The translations under genes were made by a program, and so were the position numbers. 64,000 nucleotides of DNA from Niebla homalea (Eukaryota; Ascomycota; Lecanoromycetes; Lecanorales; Ramalinaceae): assembly GCA_019925105.1 (NCBI GenBank), contig JAHGAU010000027.1, positions 434,001 to 498,000 of the forward strand, in the 5' to 3' direction. This document shows positions 37,459 to 51,100 of the stretch, piece by piece. Position 1 is the first letter of the stretch. Each line of letters opens with the position of its first letter. The notes beneath the pieces were generated by a model. It ran no database searches, was not told the DNA's origin, and worked only from the letters and a program-made list of their open reading frames with translations.

Positions 37459-40400
37459 CTCCCTTTAATAATAATAACGGTAATATTAGTAATCTATCTT
37501 ATCTATTATTACTTATCTTTTAATACGGTATATAAACTTAATAGCTTACGGACAGGGATGAATTCTGTTTATTTAAGTGGCTTAATAAGTATATCTATTA
37601 CTTATTCCTTGGATAAAACTTACTTAAGGGTAAGTTTTTTAATCTTAATTATTATCTTACGAATTATATAATAGTTGTTCCGGATATATTTAATATAATT
37701 ATAATTAAATAGTTTATTAATAATCCGTATAGCCGCTTGATTATTAATTCATAAGGTAATAAAGTAAGTATTATTATTAAAGTAGTTTATCTTATAAAAA
37801 AAAAAGTTAAAGAAAAGAGCCTTTTATATAGCTTTATAAGCCGTATTATATTTAAATTCGCCTAATAAAATAATTACGGTATTTTATTAATAAGAATAAG
37901 TTAAGATAAGTCCGTTTTAATACTAAAAAATATAACTTAATATAAATTGAAACGTCTCTTTAACGTTAATATAAAACGCGTTTATATAGCCGATGAACTT
38001 TTTACTTTTTCCCTTAACGGGCTTATAATATATACCGATATCGTAACTTAAATTAAGGTATTTAACTATACGCTTAACCGCGTTAATATAGGTAATTATT
38101 GGGTTTATGGTAAAGCTTCCTAGTTTATTAATAAAGAAAAGAACGTTAAATCATATTATTTAAATTATCCATTATAAAATACCTATAAAAGATATATATA
38201 GTTTCTGCTTTATTTTTATTACCTTATATCCTTTAAATACTTACTTTAAGACTATATCCTTTACCATCGGTATATATAATCCTTTATTAAGATAAAATTC
38301 TATATTTATTTATTTTAATAACCGTTTAATATAAATCGATTAAATAATATAAACTGAATAATTAGATTAATTACGTATAATATTTATATTTAAATAATAT
38401 ATAATATCCCCTAACTTTTTTAAACGGAAGTACTTTTTAAAAGCGTTTTTAAGTTATTAAATAACTTACTTATCTTTAATAACGATAAATATATCGTTTA
38501 TATAAATAATAAGAGTAATATTTTTATTAAAGTAATAAAATATAAAGTAATTTTTAATTATATAATTAAATCTTAAAGATTCGAGTATTTTATATAATAT
38601 AGAGTATTATTTAAGTAAAGTTTATTTAAGGCTATATAATGCTTTTTACAGATAGTATATTAATTGTTTATTATTCGGTTTAATCTTTATAAAATTATAT
38701 GGTTATTTTATCCAAATCCGGTTTTTGAAGAATAATTTTAAGAAAAACTAATATAATATCGATTATTTCGGCTTTAAGATCGTTTCAAGCCATAATTATA
38801 AGTAATAAATGCTAGTTTATAGACTTTACTACGGTTAAAAACGTTAATAAATAGTCCTTACCCTACTGTTGACGGAATCCTTTTGCTACCTAACGGGCCT
38901 TATATAGAAGAATCTCCCCTATAGGTCCGTATTTATATAATAATACTTATCGTCCTGGTATAAACTTTATATTTAATAAAATTAATAAAAGCTCTTAAAC
39001 CTTTTATATATCTATATAATTAAGCTTAATCTTAAAGGCTTTAAGCCACTTCTTATTATCCGGGCCTTTTAAAGTATTATAGACGTTAAATAAGATTAAT
39101 ATTTTAACTAAGATGATACCTTAAGCTTTATAAATAAAAATATAGGTTCCTAAATATATAAAAGCCACCTTTTCATTATTAATTCTTATTCCTAAAAGGG
39201 CCTTATAGTCTTTACGTATTCCTCCTTTTAGCTAACGCCCTGAAGGCTTATTTTCATTATTTTTATTTAAGCCGGTAACGTTCTTACCTTAATTCTCACC
39301 CTTATATATAAAGTGGAAATCGGTCTCGTCATTATCGGACTTATATTAAGGTCATGGATTTCCAGTATTTAAAGAATATAATAATTTTAAGGTATTTAGT
39401 TAAATTTCCCTTAAAGAATTTAAGTTTAAATTATTATTTTTTTTATCGTCTACGTTAATAACGTTATTATTATTATTATTAATAACGACGTTAATAAATA
39501 TTTAGTCAATATTATTATATTTCTTTTTATTATTAATTACGGTTATTTACTCGTTAAAATAAACGTAAGCTAAAATAATAATTTTCTTTGATTTAAAATT
39601 TTAAAGTCGGTATTAATTTAAAGCTTTATAGCCTATAAGTCTATATTTTTCGCTTTTATATTTAAGTCTCCTTACTTTTAGCTCTTTATAATAATACGTA
39701 AAATACCCGAATGGACATAAATAAGTAATATTGAACTTATTTACTATTTAAGCTTTAAATAATATTACGCTTTTAATATTTTTATAAATAGCCGGTTTTT
39801 TATATAGATTAAGTAAATAAGAGCTTTATCTTAAAATTTCTAAAGTATATTAATTATATAAAGAATCGATTTTACTTTATTAAAATAAGTCCGGAAGCCG
39901 CGTTTAACGATACCGTTTTAATATGGATTATATAAGGCTATTATCTTATATTATAGTCCGAGGTCCTTATATAATACGACGTATTTATTATTTATAATAA
40001 TCTTATTATTATTATAGATATAAGTTAAGGTATATTTTTAAACCTTTATTTTAATAAAGTATTCTTTTAATATTTTTAATAGCTTATTACGGCCCTTAAT
40101 TATATAAATAAATATTATATTTATAATATTATTTATTAAGGATATATAATAATAATAGCTATTAATAATATATATAATATTATTATTACCGGTAATATTA
40201 TAATATTAACGAGCTCCTTTAAATAAACGCTTAATTTAATTTTTACGGTAATAAAAGTATAATAGAGTTCTCGTACCTATAATATACGATTTATAAAGAT
40301 CGTATTTTAATTCTTATAGTTAAAGTAAATCCGCCTTTTTCCTATTGATATTAATAATAATCTTTACGGTTTATTTAATAGCGTTTATCCCGTAATAAAT

Positions 40401-41100
40401 AAAACGTTTATATAGTTAATCCTATAATACCGGCCTTAAGGAGTAGGTTACTAGTATCTTATTAATAACCGTGGATTAAAGTTTTATTATTAAACTTCGG
40501 TTAAGAATTAATTTAATAAAAATATTACGGTCGTTTAAGTTAAAGACTTATTACCGTTTTTATCCCGTAATTATATTATAACCTTTTTTATTAAGAGCTC
40601 CGAAAAAAACGAGATTATTATTTATCTTAGGGATATATTATATATCCGTTAACTTAATCGGCTTTACCTTATTATTAAAGACTAATTATAAAATAATCGT
40701 CCCGATCCTTATTACCTTTATATTCTTATTATTAAAGATACCCTTTATTTAAAAATTAATATTTATATTATTAATTTATCAATAATTTATAAAGAAAGTC
40801 CGATCTTATATATAGTAAATATCGGCCGTTATATTAAGGATAAAGTAAATTCACTTTTATTAAGGTAATATTAAATTATACTTTATTATTAATATTATTT
40901 TATTGGTTTAAATAAAAGTATTAGCTTTTATAATAAAGGCCCTTATAATTATAATCTTTTCTTTATCTGATTTAACCTTTTTTACACCCTTTTTAACGTT
41001 AAGCTTCTTATCCTTTAGTTTTTAACCGTTTAAACGTTAATCGGGATATTTATATTAATATTTATTGACCTTATATAAACCCTTATAATATATATACTTA
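37459..41100 (-). pseudogene. Copia-2 pol remnant (integrase, RT, RNase H)
   Basis: Reading the complement: an integrase C-terminal catalytic motif, ALYNPY*NGIVKRGFRT (family APYTPxQNGVAERxxRT), at about 39980-39900. The RT start KWLKAFKIKLN (family EWxxAxxxEL) is at about 39080-39000. The well preserved YKAR*VAKGFRQQ (family YKARLVARGFxQ) is at about 38935-38880. The active site IIYINDIFIV (family YVDD) is at 38512-38483, with the first Asp mutated. RNase H should occupy about 38200-37500. The segment near 38900 is unusually intact for this window. Confidence 0.85.
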
Positions 41101-41978
41101 TCCTTTTCTTTTAACTTATTATTCTTGGGTTTTTCTTATTTACCGTAATTATTAACTTGGGCTTATATTGCCTTTATAGCCTCGTTTATATTAAATCGTG
41201 AACAGTTATACTTAATAAAAATAACGGTAAATTTATCGATATCTATTTTAATACCTCTATTTTTTACGGCTTATTCTAATAAGAATATATATATATCGTA
41301 TTTTTCTTTTAATTTTATCCGGAAGAATATAATATATTATTAATTTATATCGGCCTTAAAGTTAAAAAGCTTATTCTAAAGTTATTTAAGCTTTTAAGAA
41401 TGTTTTTATAGATTTATATATTTAAATAAGTTTAAATAAGATAATTATCGAAGTATTTAATCTTTAATTATTATATCCTTAATAATATAAAGTTACTCAA
41501 GCTTTTTTTAAATTAAATAAAAGTTCGTAATCCCCTTAATTTAATAACGGATTACGTTATTAATAATTATATTAAAGATAGCCTATATTTAATTATAAGC
41601 CCTTTTTTATTCTTTTAAGATCGATAATATTTTAATTACTTTAGCCTTTAATTTTATTAATAAAGTAATAGGGTTAATACTTTAAAGGATATTCTCCTTA
41701 ATGACCTTTTATATATTCGCTATAATAAAGGCCGATTAAGCGTCTATATATTATAATATATAGTTTAACGATCCCTTTAGCTTTATTACCTTAATATAAT
41801 CGGTTAATATCCTATCGAGCCTTCTCCGTTTACTTCTTATTAACGGCGGTATTATAGAGATTTATCTCCCTTTAAAATATTATTATTATTATAATTAATA
41901 TAGTATAGTAGGTAAGCTGTATTTTAATTTAATAAATAAATTAATTATCTAAATATATCTTAGCGTGCAATTATAGCC
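41100..41978 (-). pseudogene. Probable Copia-2 gag region
   Basis: This is the first coding part downstream of the 5' LTR and primer-binding site, where Gag sits in Copia elements. I found no clear zinc knuckle, and the frame is broken. Assigned by position. Confidence 0.45.
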
Positions 41979-41979
41979 A

Positions 41980-41995
41980 CGTTAAGCTTATAACC
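41980..41995 (-). other. Copia-2 primer-binding site (initiator tRNA-Met half type)
   Basis: Immediately inside the 5' LTR the minus strand reads GGTTATAAGCTTAACG. Apart from C-to-T and G-to-A changes this resembles GGTTATGAGCCC, the complement of the anticodon arm of fungal initiator tRNA-Met. Many Copia elements prime from a half-tRNA of this kind. Confidence 0.6.
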
Positions 41996-42183
41996 TAATA
42001 TTATTAATATATAACGTATTTATTGATTTAATTAGTTAAATATATATAGGAAAAGCAAATCTATCTTTAAAGGATCCCGGCCGTTTTAAGATATACGGCC
42101 AGGTACTCTAATATACATAATACTTCTGAGTCAATACGTGCATACACTGGACAACACCATGAGGAGTCATCAACACTCCAACA
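41996..42183 (-). repeat. Copia-2 5' LTR
   Basis: The 188-bp partner of 37271-37458. The outer 80 bp (42104-42183) are nearly free of RIP change and keep dense CA/TG, ending ccaaca. The inner half is mutated. Confidence 0.88.
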
Positions 42184-43395
42184 ACTCTTCATTTACTCGA
42201 TTAAGAAGGGTAATATCCCCTTTTTCCTTAAGTTATATAGTAACCTTTAATTATTTACCTTATCGAAGGCATTTATAATATCGAGAGAAAGAAGACTTAT
42301 AATATGCCTCTTCCCGTAACTTTATACCGTATATATATCGTCGATTAATCCTTTAAGGGTTATTTTTATTAACCGATTTCTTTTTACTTTTATTTATTAA
42401 TTAAGGAGAAGTCTATAATTCTCTATATAGTCGTTAAGGATCTTTACTATTACCGTTTTTAAGGTTTTCCTTAACGTATAAAGGAGTATAATAAGTTTAT
42501 AAGACTTTACCTTAAAGTAATCCGGCTTAATAAGCTTTTTAAAGATAATTATCTTTATTTCCTTAAACTTACGTAAATAATAATTAATATTAAAATATAC
42601 TTAAAAGAAATAAATAAAGACTTTTTTAAATAATAATACTATTATTAATAGGAATCTATTAAGGATTTTATTTGGTTTCGGGGTTTTATTCTTCTTTAAT
42701 TTATTAATTACTTTAATTATTATATTTTATATTATTACCTTATTTATTAATACGGGATTAAGGTATATAACGTTATCGATATCGTTTAAGTTAGCTTTTA
42801 ATAGAGGGGGGGGAAATATTCCTTTAAGGATTTTAATTTTACCATTAAAGGTATTAATTAATATATTATTAAATCTCTTAAGGGATAGGAATTTAAAGAT
42901 AAACTTTAATTTTTTATTTTATTCTTTACTATACTTTATTAATTTTTAGATATTATAAAGTAAAATTATTAAATTATATATTATAAATTAAAAGTATATT
43001 TATTTAATTTTTTTAATGGTTTTTTCTTTTTTTTTTAAGTAATTTTTAATTAATTAAGTATTTTTTAATTTTTATATTTAAAATTTTATTTTATTAACCT
43101 TTTTATTTTTACGGTTACGGTTATATATTTTTTATTTTAATAAATTTTACCTTTTTAAGAAAGCTTTATTATCGGGATTATGTTATTAATTATTTTATTT
43201 AATACCTTTATTATTTATTCTATAAAGAAATCGATCCGGTTTCTATTATTTAATTAAGGGAGGTCCGTAAATTATATTATTGTTTCTTCCGCTTTTATAT
43301 AAATTTTTATTATTTTAACCGTTTTTTACGTTTTCTTTACCGGTAATAATAAAATTATATTAATAATTTAATCTAAGGTTATTTATATCGGTATA
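42184..43395 (-). mobile_element. LINE G, second piece (RT and endonuclease side)
   Basis: LINE G between Copia-2 and LINE H, starting with the right copy of Copia-2's duplication (actct, 42184-42188) and ending with the left copy of LINE H's duplication. It aligns with LINE A from about 7534 to 8750. Confidence 0.85.
43384..43395. repeat. Target-site duplication of LINE H, left copy
   Basis: The 12-bp tatatcggtata is repeated exactly at 49189-49200. Confidence 0.9.
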
Positions 43396-43499
43396 TTGAT
43401 TGATTGATTGATTAATTTATATTACGGGTCTAGCTGGGCTAATTCCGGCGTTCCTTAATATGCGGCCTTTTAACCTTATTAATAACCGTAAAAACCCGA

Positions 43500-46400
43500 T
43501 ACTTATAACGTTAAAGTAAAAACCGGCGTCCACCAGGCCTCCACCCTTTATCCCTTAAGGTAAAGGATATTAACGGCCGTTTAAAAAGTAATAATTTATT
43601 TATATATTTCCTATATTTTAACTCCCTTAAGAAAATCCGTAATATTATAACCGTATTTTTATAAAGGCTATTTTTAAGCTTATTATTTTTCCGTATCTTT
43701 ATATATTTATATTACCTTAATTTTATATAATATCTTTAAATATCCTTATTAATATTTATATATTTAATATATACCCTTTTTATATTATTATTGCCGTTAA
43801 CTCCTTTAAGGACTTTTAATAAGCATTTATTATTATATCTTTATAATTATAAAAGATACTTTCCGGTTTATATAATTAACGTAACCGGTTTCCGTTCCTC
43901 TTTTTTTTCTTTAACCGGTAATGGATTTTCTCCATAAAGTTTTTAATGATTTTATTTATCTTTATAATAAAGTTAAACTATAATAATAGTTTAATAAATA
44001 TTATAAATTTAATAATTACTTAAATACCTTACTTTATAAATAATATTTAACGGTAATTATAAGTATTAACTTTTATAATAAGTCTTAATTTAACCTTTAT
44101 AAATAAGGGATAAAAAATAAAAACGTATATAACGTTTTATTTCCTTTATCCATACTTATATCCGGCGTTTATCCGACCCCCGGTATATATAATAAATAGG
44201 AAATAAATTAAACCGTTTTTATTTATCCGGAGTTAAATCGTTAATATATTATTACTTTTCTTTATAATATTATAACGGTAAAGATACTTATTAATAATCT
44301 TTTTATTATTAAGAATTAAGTAATAATAACCTTAAAATATAAAGTCTTTATATTTCCATTAATATTTAATCTATTTTATTATAGTTTATAAAATAATCGT
44401 TATAATTTTTATTCTTTAAATTTTTTTAATTTTAATCTTTTTTATATTTAACAATAATTTATATCCGCTTAAGTTAACTTCTAAAATATTAATAAAATTA
44501 ATTTTTTTCTTTGCTTATTTTTACTTTATTTTAATAAAAAGAAAATAAATATCTTTAATTTATTCCCTTTAACTTTAAGCTTATTAAAATTTTAACGGAT
44601 TCACCCGTTTTTTATTATTATAATTAAGTATATATATTTCTTTAACCTTATTTAAACGATTATTTAATTTAATAAAACCTCGATTAACGGTATAAAAACC
44701 TTAAACTTTAATACCAGAATAAAGGTTACTTTATAAGTACCGTTAATTATTCTTAAATATTGATTCTAGACTTTTTATAATATTTAAATAAGCTTTTTTT
44801 TATATCCCGGAATACCCTTAAGTATATATTAAATAACCATAATATATATTATAATTAATTTTATTATAGCTTAATAAATAGTCCAGGCCTTTTATAACGT
44901 AATTTTTTATATTAATATAATAAGATAAATAAGGCTTTTTTCTTATAAAGTTATCTTTTTTTAAATTTTTTTTATATAATCCTTTTAATTGAATTTTTTA
45001 TTTACTTAAAGGTTAAAGACTTTAATATTGGTATCCGGCTTTACCGTAACTTTATTTAAGTTTATTATAGTTATTATATTATATAGCCTTAAGCTTTTAA
45101 TTATATAAATAAATTTATATTTATACGATATAAATTAAACCTTATAAATTTTTATTTATTAAAAATAAACTTTATAAGCTTATTTTAATTTTAAATAATT
45201 TATATATATAAAAATATTATAAATTAAAAGGTAAATAATATTAATAAAGCTTCCAATTTAAATTTTCTATTTTAATTTAATAAGTTTTTCGATTAATAAA
45301 CCGTTAAAGAATAAAAATAATATAAAAGAAATAAGCGATCTTTAAGGAATCTTTATTATAATAAGCTTTATTAAGTTTATTTTTTATCTTAAATTAATTG
45401 ATATAACTTAATTACTTAAGAAACTCTTTATTTATTTAATTAAAAAAAGCAATATCCCTTTTTTTTTTAAATTATATAATAATCTTTAATAATTTATTTT
45501 ATTAAAAATACTTATAATATTAAAAGAAAGAAAACTTATAATATATTTTTTCTTATAACCTTATATTATATATATGCCGTTAATTAATCCTTTAAGGGCT
45601 ATTTTTATTAATTAACTTTTTTTTTATTTTTATTTATTAATTAAGGAGAAGTCTATAGTTTTCTATATAATCGTTAAGGATCCTTATTATTATTATCTTT
45701 AAGGTTTTTCTTAACGTATATAGGAGTATAATAAGTCTATAAGACTTTACTTTAAAGTAATCCAACTTAATAAACTTCTTAAGGATAATCGTCTTTATTT
45801 CCTTAAATTTATATAAATAATAACCGATATTAAAATATATTTAAAAGAAATAAGTAAAAACTTTTTTAAAAAATAAAATTATTATTATTAAGAATTTATT
45901 AAGAATCTTATTCGATTTTAAAACTTTATTTTTCTTCGGTTTATTAATTGTCCTGATTATTATATTTTATATTATTATTTTATTTATTAATATAAAATTA
46001 AAATATAAAACGTTATTAATATTATTCAGGTTAACTTTTAACGGAAAAGGGAAAAATATTTCTTTAAGGGCTTCAATTTTATTATTAAAGGTATTAATTA
46101 ATATATTATTAAGTTTCTTAAGGAACGGGAATTTAAAGATAAACTTTAATTTCTTACTTTATTCTTTATTATACTTTATTAACTTTTAAATATTATAAGG
46201 TAAAATCGTTAAGTTATATATCGTAAATTAAAAGTATATTTATTTAATTTTTTTAATAATCCTTTCCTTTTCTTCTTAAATAACCCTTAATTAATTAAAT
46301 ATTTCCTGGTTTTTATATTTAAAAGCTTATTTAATTAATTTTTTTATTTTTATAATTATAATTATATATTTTTTATTTTAATAGGTTTTGGCTTTTTAAG

Positions 46401-47480
46401 AGGGTTTTATTATTAAAATAGTTTTATCGATTACTTTATTTAATACCTTTATTACTTACTTTATAAAAAGGTTAATCCGGTCTTTATTATTTAATTAAGG
46501 GAGGTCTATAAACTATATTATTATCTCCTTTATTTTTATATAAATCTTTATTTTTTTAATTATTTTTTACGTTTTCCTTACCGGTAATAATATAGTTATA
46601 TTAACGGCTTAATTTAAAAATATTTATATTAATATATAATTTAAGTTATATTTTAAGTTTTTTTATAGCCTATATATTATGATTATACTGGCAACTTTTT
46701 CCGTATTAAAGGTTAGATTAATCGTTATTTTAAACTTATAATTCTTTTACATAATAATCCCTTATAATATTAATAATAAGAGGTTAACTTTAACGGTAAT
46801 TATTAATAGGTTATCTAATTTAATATAATTTATTATACGCTTTTCCTCATTTTATATATAATAATATAAGTTAAAATCTTTAAGTAATATATATTTATTT
46901 AAAATAATTAAGACCTTTTTAAGTAATAATATTATAAAAGGTTTTTCTTTATTAACCGGCGGCGGATTATATATATTATAAATATTAAGATCGCTTTTTA
47001 AGTTTTTTTCTTTTATAATATAGAATATATAAAGGTTTTTATTATAATAAATAATATCTTAATTATTTATATTAAACCGCTTATTTATAAAGAAATATAT
47101 TCTAATTATCTTATCCCTTTTAAAGGTTAAGTAAAATCCCTCCTTCGGATTAATAAATAAATATATATATAAGTTATATAATAATTCCTATATTATTATA
47201 ACGTTAACGTTTTCGACTTTTTTAAACTTAAATATCAATATTACGGCTTTAATTCCCTTATTACGGATATTATATTATATTATTTTTAAAAACGTTAATA
47301 TATTATATATTAATCTTTATAAAGGCTTCCTTTTTTATACTTATTTAAGTTACGGACTTCCTATTAAAGTTAAGCGTTTTCTGGCTTAATACCTTCCCGG
47401 TTACTATTAGAGACGTAAGATAGCCAGCCCTTAAAGTTAAAATTACAAGGAGCTTTTTTTTCTTTACCGTTATTTACCCC
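43500..47480 (-). pseudogene. LINE H ORF2 remnant
   Basis: Endonuclease, RT and RNase H on the complement, aligned by eye to LINEs A, D and E. The RT box is expected at about 45225-45260 and the endonuclease motif near 46880. All frames are interrupted, so limits are approximate. Confidence 0.72.
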
Positions 47481-49178
47481 TTATTATTTAATTAATTAAG
47501 CTCGTATTTTAAGGTTATTAAACCAGTCTCGTACGTATTATATCGTTGGATTTTCATAGCTATGCGGGTTTCCTTACGTTTAATCTCCCTGGCTCTTATT
47601 ATATACTTAGAATCCTATATTAAGTATCCTTCCTTATTATATACGGTATATTTAAGCATACCCTTTATAAGCTTCTTAATTATTAACTTTATATATTTAT
47701 AGGTATTATAGCCCTTAATATAAACCGTATATCTTATAGTATTAAAGTATTTTATAATAATATATTTATAGTTTTAATACTTAAAATATTAATAAATATT
47801 AACCGTTTTATTTTATAATTAAGTTATTTTAAGAAATCCCCCTTTAATAATCTTTTTATTTAAGATATTATTATATATCTTTATTAACGTTACGCTTAAT
47901 ATAATAATAAAATATTTTTTTATACGTTTTAAAGAATTAAATCTTTTTATTATTAATAAAAGTTTATAGTTAATAATCTTAAGCTTTAAGTAAAGAATTA
48001 TATTCTTTTTTTTTATATTCCTTAACGTAACCTTTCTTTCGGTTTCTTTAAAACGTAATAGGTATATCTTATTTATTATAACGGTAAACGATTACCTTAA
48101 AACCTTAATTAATTTATATTTTCCTTTATTAACTTAAGTTTTAAATTTTTTTAAGTTTTCTTTTTATTTTTAAAGACGTTATATTAAGGAAAATATCCTT
48201 ATTTTATAGTTTACATACCGTAATAATCTGTTTTATTAACGGTTCCGTTATTACTTTAAAAGCCTTTATTAATTATAATAGGTTTATTTTTATTATTATA
48301 TTTTTCTTTTTATTATTAAATAGGCGGATTATTATTATCCTCGTTTTCTTTAACGCGGCCGCCTTTTTTTCCGTTATCCCCTTGTTTTCTATTACGGATA
48401 CCCCCTTTATTATTTTCGTCGTTTAGTTCTTTTTCGTTTAAGGGGCTGTTATTTTTATACCCTCGCTTTATATACTTAACTTTAAGCCGTTATCTTTACC
48501 CTTTATTAATACCTTTATTACTGCCCCTTAAAAGCCCTATAGCCGTTCTGTTTTCCTTAGTTTTACCCCTATTTTCACGTAAAAGTCCCTTACTTTTTTC
48601 AGCCCAATCCGTAATATCAGTTAGGTCTTTAACGTAATATCCTTCTACTCCATTATAAGGAGTCCTTTTAAGGTTTTTACCGCCTTCTTTACCGTTTTCT
48701 TGCCCTTATTTACCGGGCGACGTACCGTCTCCGTTTTTTATTTTTAATCTTTTAAGGTCTTATCCTCCTTATTAACTTTATTTCTTTTTTATATACCCTT
48801 AATAATATTTTTACCGTAGTTTTCCTGCCTTTTCCTTCCGCTTATATTATTCGTTATTAATACCGTACCGGCCTTTTTACCCTTTTATTTATTTATTATT
48901 TCTGTATTATTATTATGTATTTTATGCGTTTTAATACGTATATTCTGCTGACCTTAATTCTTTTACTTATTTTAAACGTTATCCGGCTTATTATTATTAT
49001 GTTACCCGTACGCGTTATTACCGTTTCTGTTAATATAGGTTACTTGCCCGTTTATTATTTTGTTCTTAATCACCACGTTACTTCCACTTATCGCACTTAA
49101 TATACTCCCCTTATTATTATTAAAGCTATATATATAGGCATCGTTTTAAACCTCTAGGGTCCCTTTATTCATCGCCAT
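47480..49178 (-). pseudogene. LINE H ORF1 (Gag-like) remnant
   Basis: It starts at the ATG complement 49176-49178, with the family's MAxNKGTxEV-type N-terminus carrying a few changes. The zinc-knuckle region lies at about 47620-47790. An open plus-strand frame of 61 codons lies antisense to ORF1 at 48915-49100. It is a compositional artefact, not a gene. Confidence 0.72.
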
Positions 49179-49188
49179 CCTTCTCATC

Positions 49189-49200
49189 TATATCGGTATA
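49189..49200. repeat. Target-site duplication of LINE H, right copy
   Basis: An exact repeat of 43384-43395. LINE G resumes directly after it. Confidence 0.9.
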
Positions 49201-50433
49201 TAATCCGAGTTATATTTTAAGTCCTTTTATAACCTATATATTATAATTATATTAATAATTTTTTCTATATTGAAAATTAAATTAATTATTATTTATAACT
49301 TATAATTCTTTTACGTAATAATTTTTTATAATATTAATAATAAGAAATTAACTTAAATAATAATTATTAATAAGTTATCCAATTTAACGTAATTTATCGT
49401 ACGTTCTTCCTTATTCTATATATAGTAATATAAATTAAAGTCTTTAAGTAATATATATTTATTTAATGTAATTAAGACCTCTTTAAATAACGGTATCGTA
49501 AATGGTTTTTTTTTTATTAATTAACGGCGGGTTATATACGTTATAAATATTAAGGTCGCCCTTTAAGTCCTTTTCCCTTATAATATAGAGTATATAAAGG
49601 TTTTTATTATAATAAATAATATTTTAATTATTTATATTAAGCCGCTTATTTATAAAGAAGTATATTTTAATTATCTTATCCCCCTTAAAGGTTAAATAGA
49701 ATCTTTTTTTCGGGTTAATAAATAAATATATATATAAGTTATACGGTAATTCCTATATTAGTATAATATTAATATCTTTAATTTTTTTGGATTTAAATAT
49801 TAATATTATTACTTTAATTTTTTTATTATAAATATTATATTATATTACTTTTAAAAGTATTAATATATGATATATTAATCTTTATAAAGGCTTTTTTTTA
49901 TACCCGTTTAGGTTACGGACTTTTTATTAAAGTTAAACGTTTTTTAGCTTAATACTTTCCCGGCTATTATTAAAAACGTAAAATAATTAATTTTTAAAAT
50001 TAAAATTATAAAAAGCTTTTTTTTTTTTTCTTTATTTTATCCGTTATTATTATTTATTTTTTATTATTTAATTAATTAAGCTTACGTTTTAAGGTTGCCT
50101 TTAATTAACCCGTTAAATTAATTCTATATATATTATATTATTAAATTTTCGTAATTATCCGGGTTTTTTTACGTTTAATCTCTTTAACTTTTATTATATA
50201 CCTAGAATCCCATATTAGGTATCCCTCCTTATTATATATAATATATTTAAATATACCCTTTATAAGCCCCTTAATTATTAACTCTATATACTTATAAGTA
50301 TTATAACCCTTAATATAAATTATATATTTTATAATATTAAGGTATTTTATAATAATATATTTATAATTTTAATATTTAAAATATTAATAAATATCCGCCG
50401 TTTTATTTTATAATTAAGTCATTTTAAGAAATC
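49201..50433 (-). mobile_element. LINE G, third piece (ORF2 N-terminus to ORF1)
   Basis: LINE G between LINE H and Gypsy-2, aligned with LINE A from about 8755 to 9970. The last bases (aaatc, 50429-50433) are the duplicated target of Gypsy-2. Confidence 0.85.
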
Positions 50434-50682
50434 TGGAAAGGGGGAGAGCATGGAAGATACCAAACTTGCGGATAAGTGTATGAAGGAATGGAAATACTAA
50501 AAGGGCTGATTAAGGGTGGAATCGATTCATATATACTTTAAAAGGAGAAGGGATAACGGATTACTATAATAAGCAACTTATACCTTACCAACTTATATAG
50601 GGGCTACGGCTTATCTTTAATTATACTTTATTATTATTTATTATTTTATTACTTTTACTCTTTTTTTTTTCTTATCTTTTTT
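50434..50682 (+). repeat. Gypsy-2 5' LTR
   Basis: It begins tggaaaggggg and ends ...atctttttta, and aligns with 63554-63804 over its length. The left half keeps TG and CA dinucleotides, the right half less so. Confidence 0.87.
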
Positions 50683-51100
50683 AACGGTTTTAAGAAAACT
50701 TTTATTTACTTATATATATTAAGGAATTCGGTTTGGTTATACGATTTAATCGTAAATAACCTATTATATTTTTTCCTTAATTAACAATAACGAAAATTAC
50801 GAAAATATTATAAAGAAGCGACCTTTATTATTATTATATTATATATATATAATGAGAGTAATAGGCTATGGATTTATATATATTCATAGAATATTTCTGA
50901 CTATTATTTACTTATTAAATAAATATTAAAATCAAGAAAAATAAAGGTATTTAAATAACCCTTTTCTAAGTACCCTTATTCGGACATTCTTATTACCACC
51001 CTTAATTAATACGGGGACCCCGTTTATACGTATCGGTAAAGTATTATTAATATTTATTAATTAATTATTAACTATTAAAAATTAAAAAATAAAGGAAAAT
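50683..51100 (+). other. Gypsy-2 leader between 5' LTR and gag
   Basis: No coding sequence is recognised. I could not identify a primer-binding site with confidence: the bases after the LTR (acggttttaagaaaac) match no tRNA end I recognise. Confidence 0.4.

Larger units (their letters stand above)
37271..42183 (-). mobile_element. Copia-2: complete-length Ty1/Copia element in LINE G
   Basis: A 4913-bp minus-strand element with two 188-bp LTRs, an exact 5-bp target duplication and the domain order protease-integrase-RT-RNase H of Pseudoviridae. Read on the minus strand, the LTR begins TGTTGGAGTG and the element's 5' end is at 42183. Some coding motifs are better preserved than in the LINEs, but stop codons are still common. 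LINE G reads straight across the pair of duplications. Confidence 0.92.
43396..49188 (-). mobile_element. LINE H: complete-length LINE copy
   Basis: A 5793-bp uninterrupted minus-strand copy flanked by an exact 12-bp duplication. It starts with ATTG repeats (43396-43412) and the conserved 3' end, and finishes at the ORF1 ATG complement (49176-49178) plus a 10-bp leader (gatgagaagg on the minus strand). Both ends are less mutated than the interior. It is a second full-length reference for the family, in the opposite orientation to LINE E. Confidence 0.92.
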
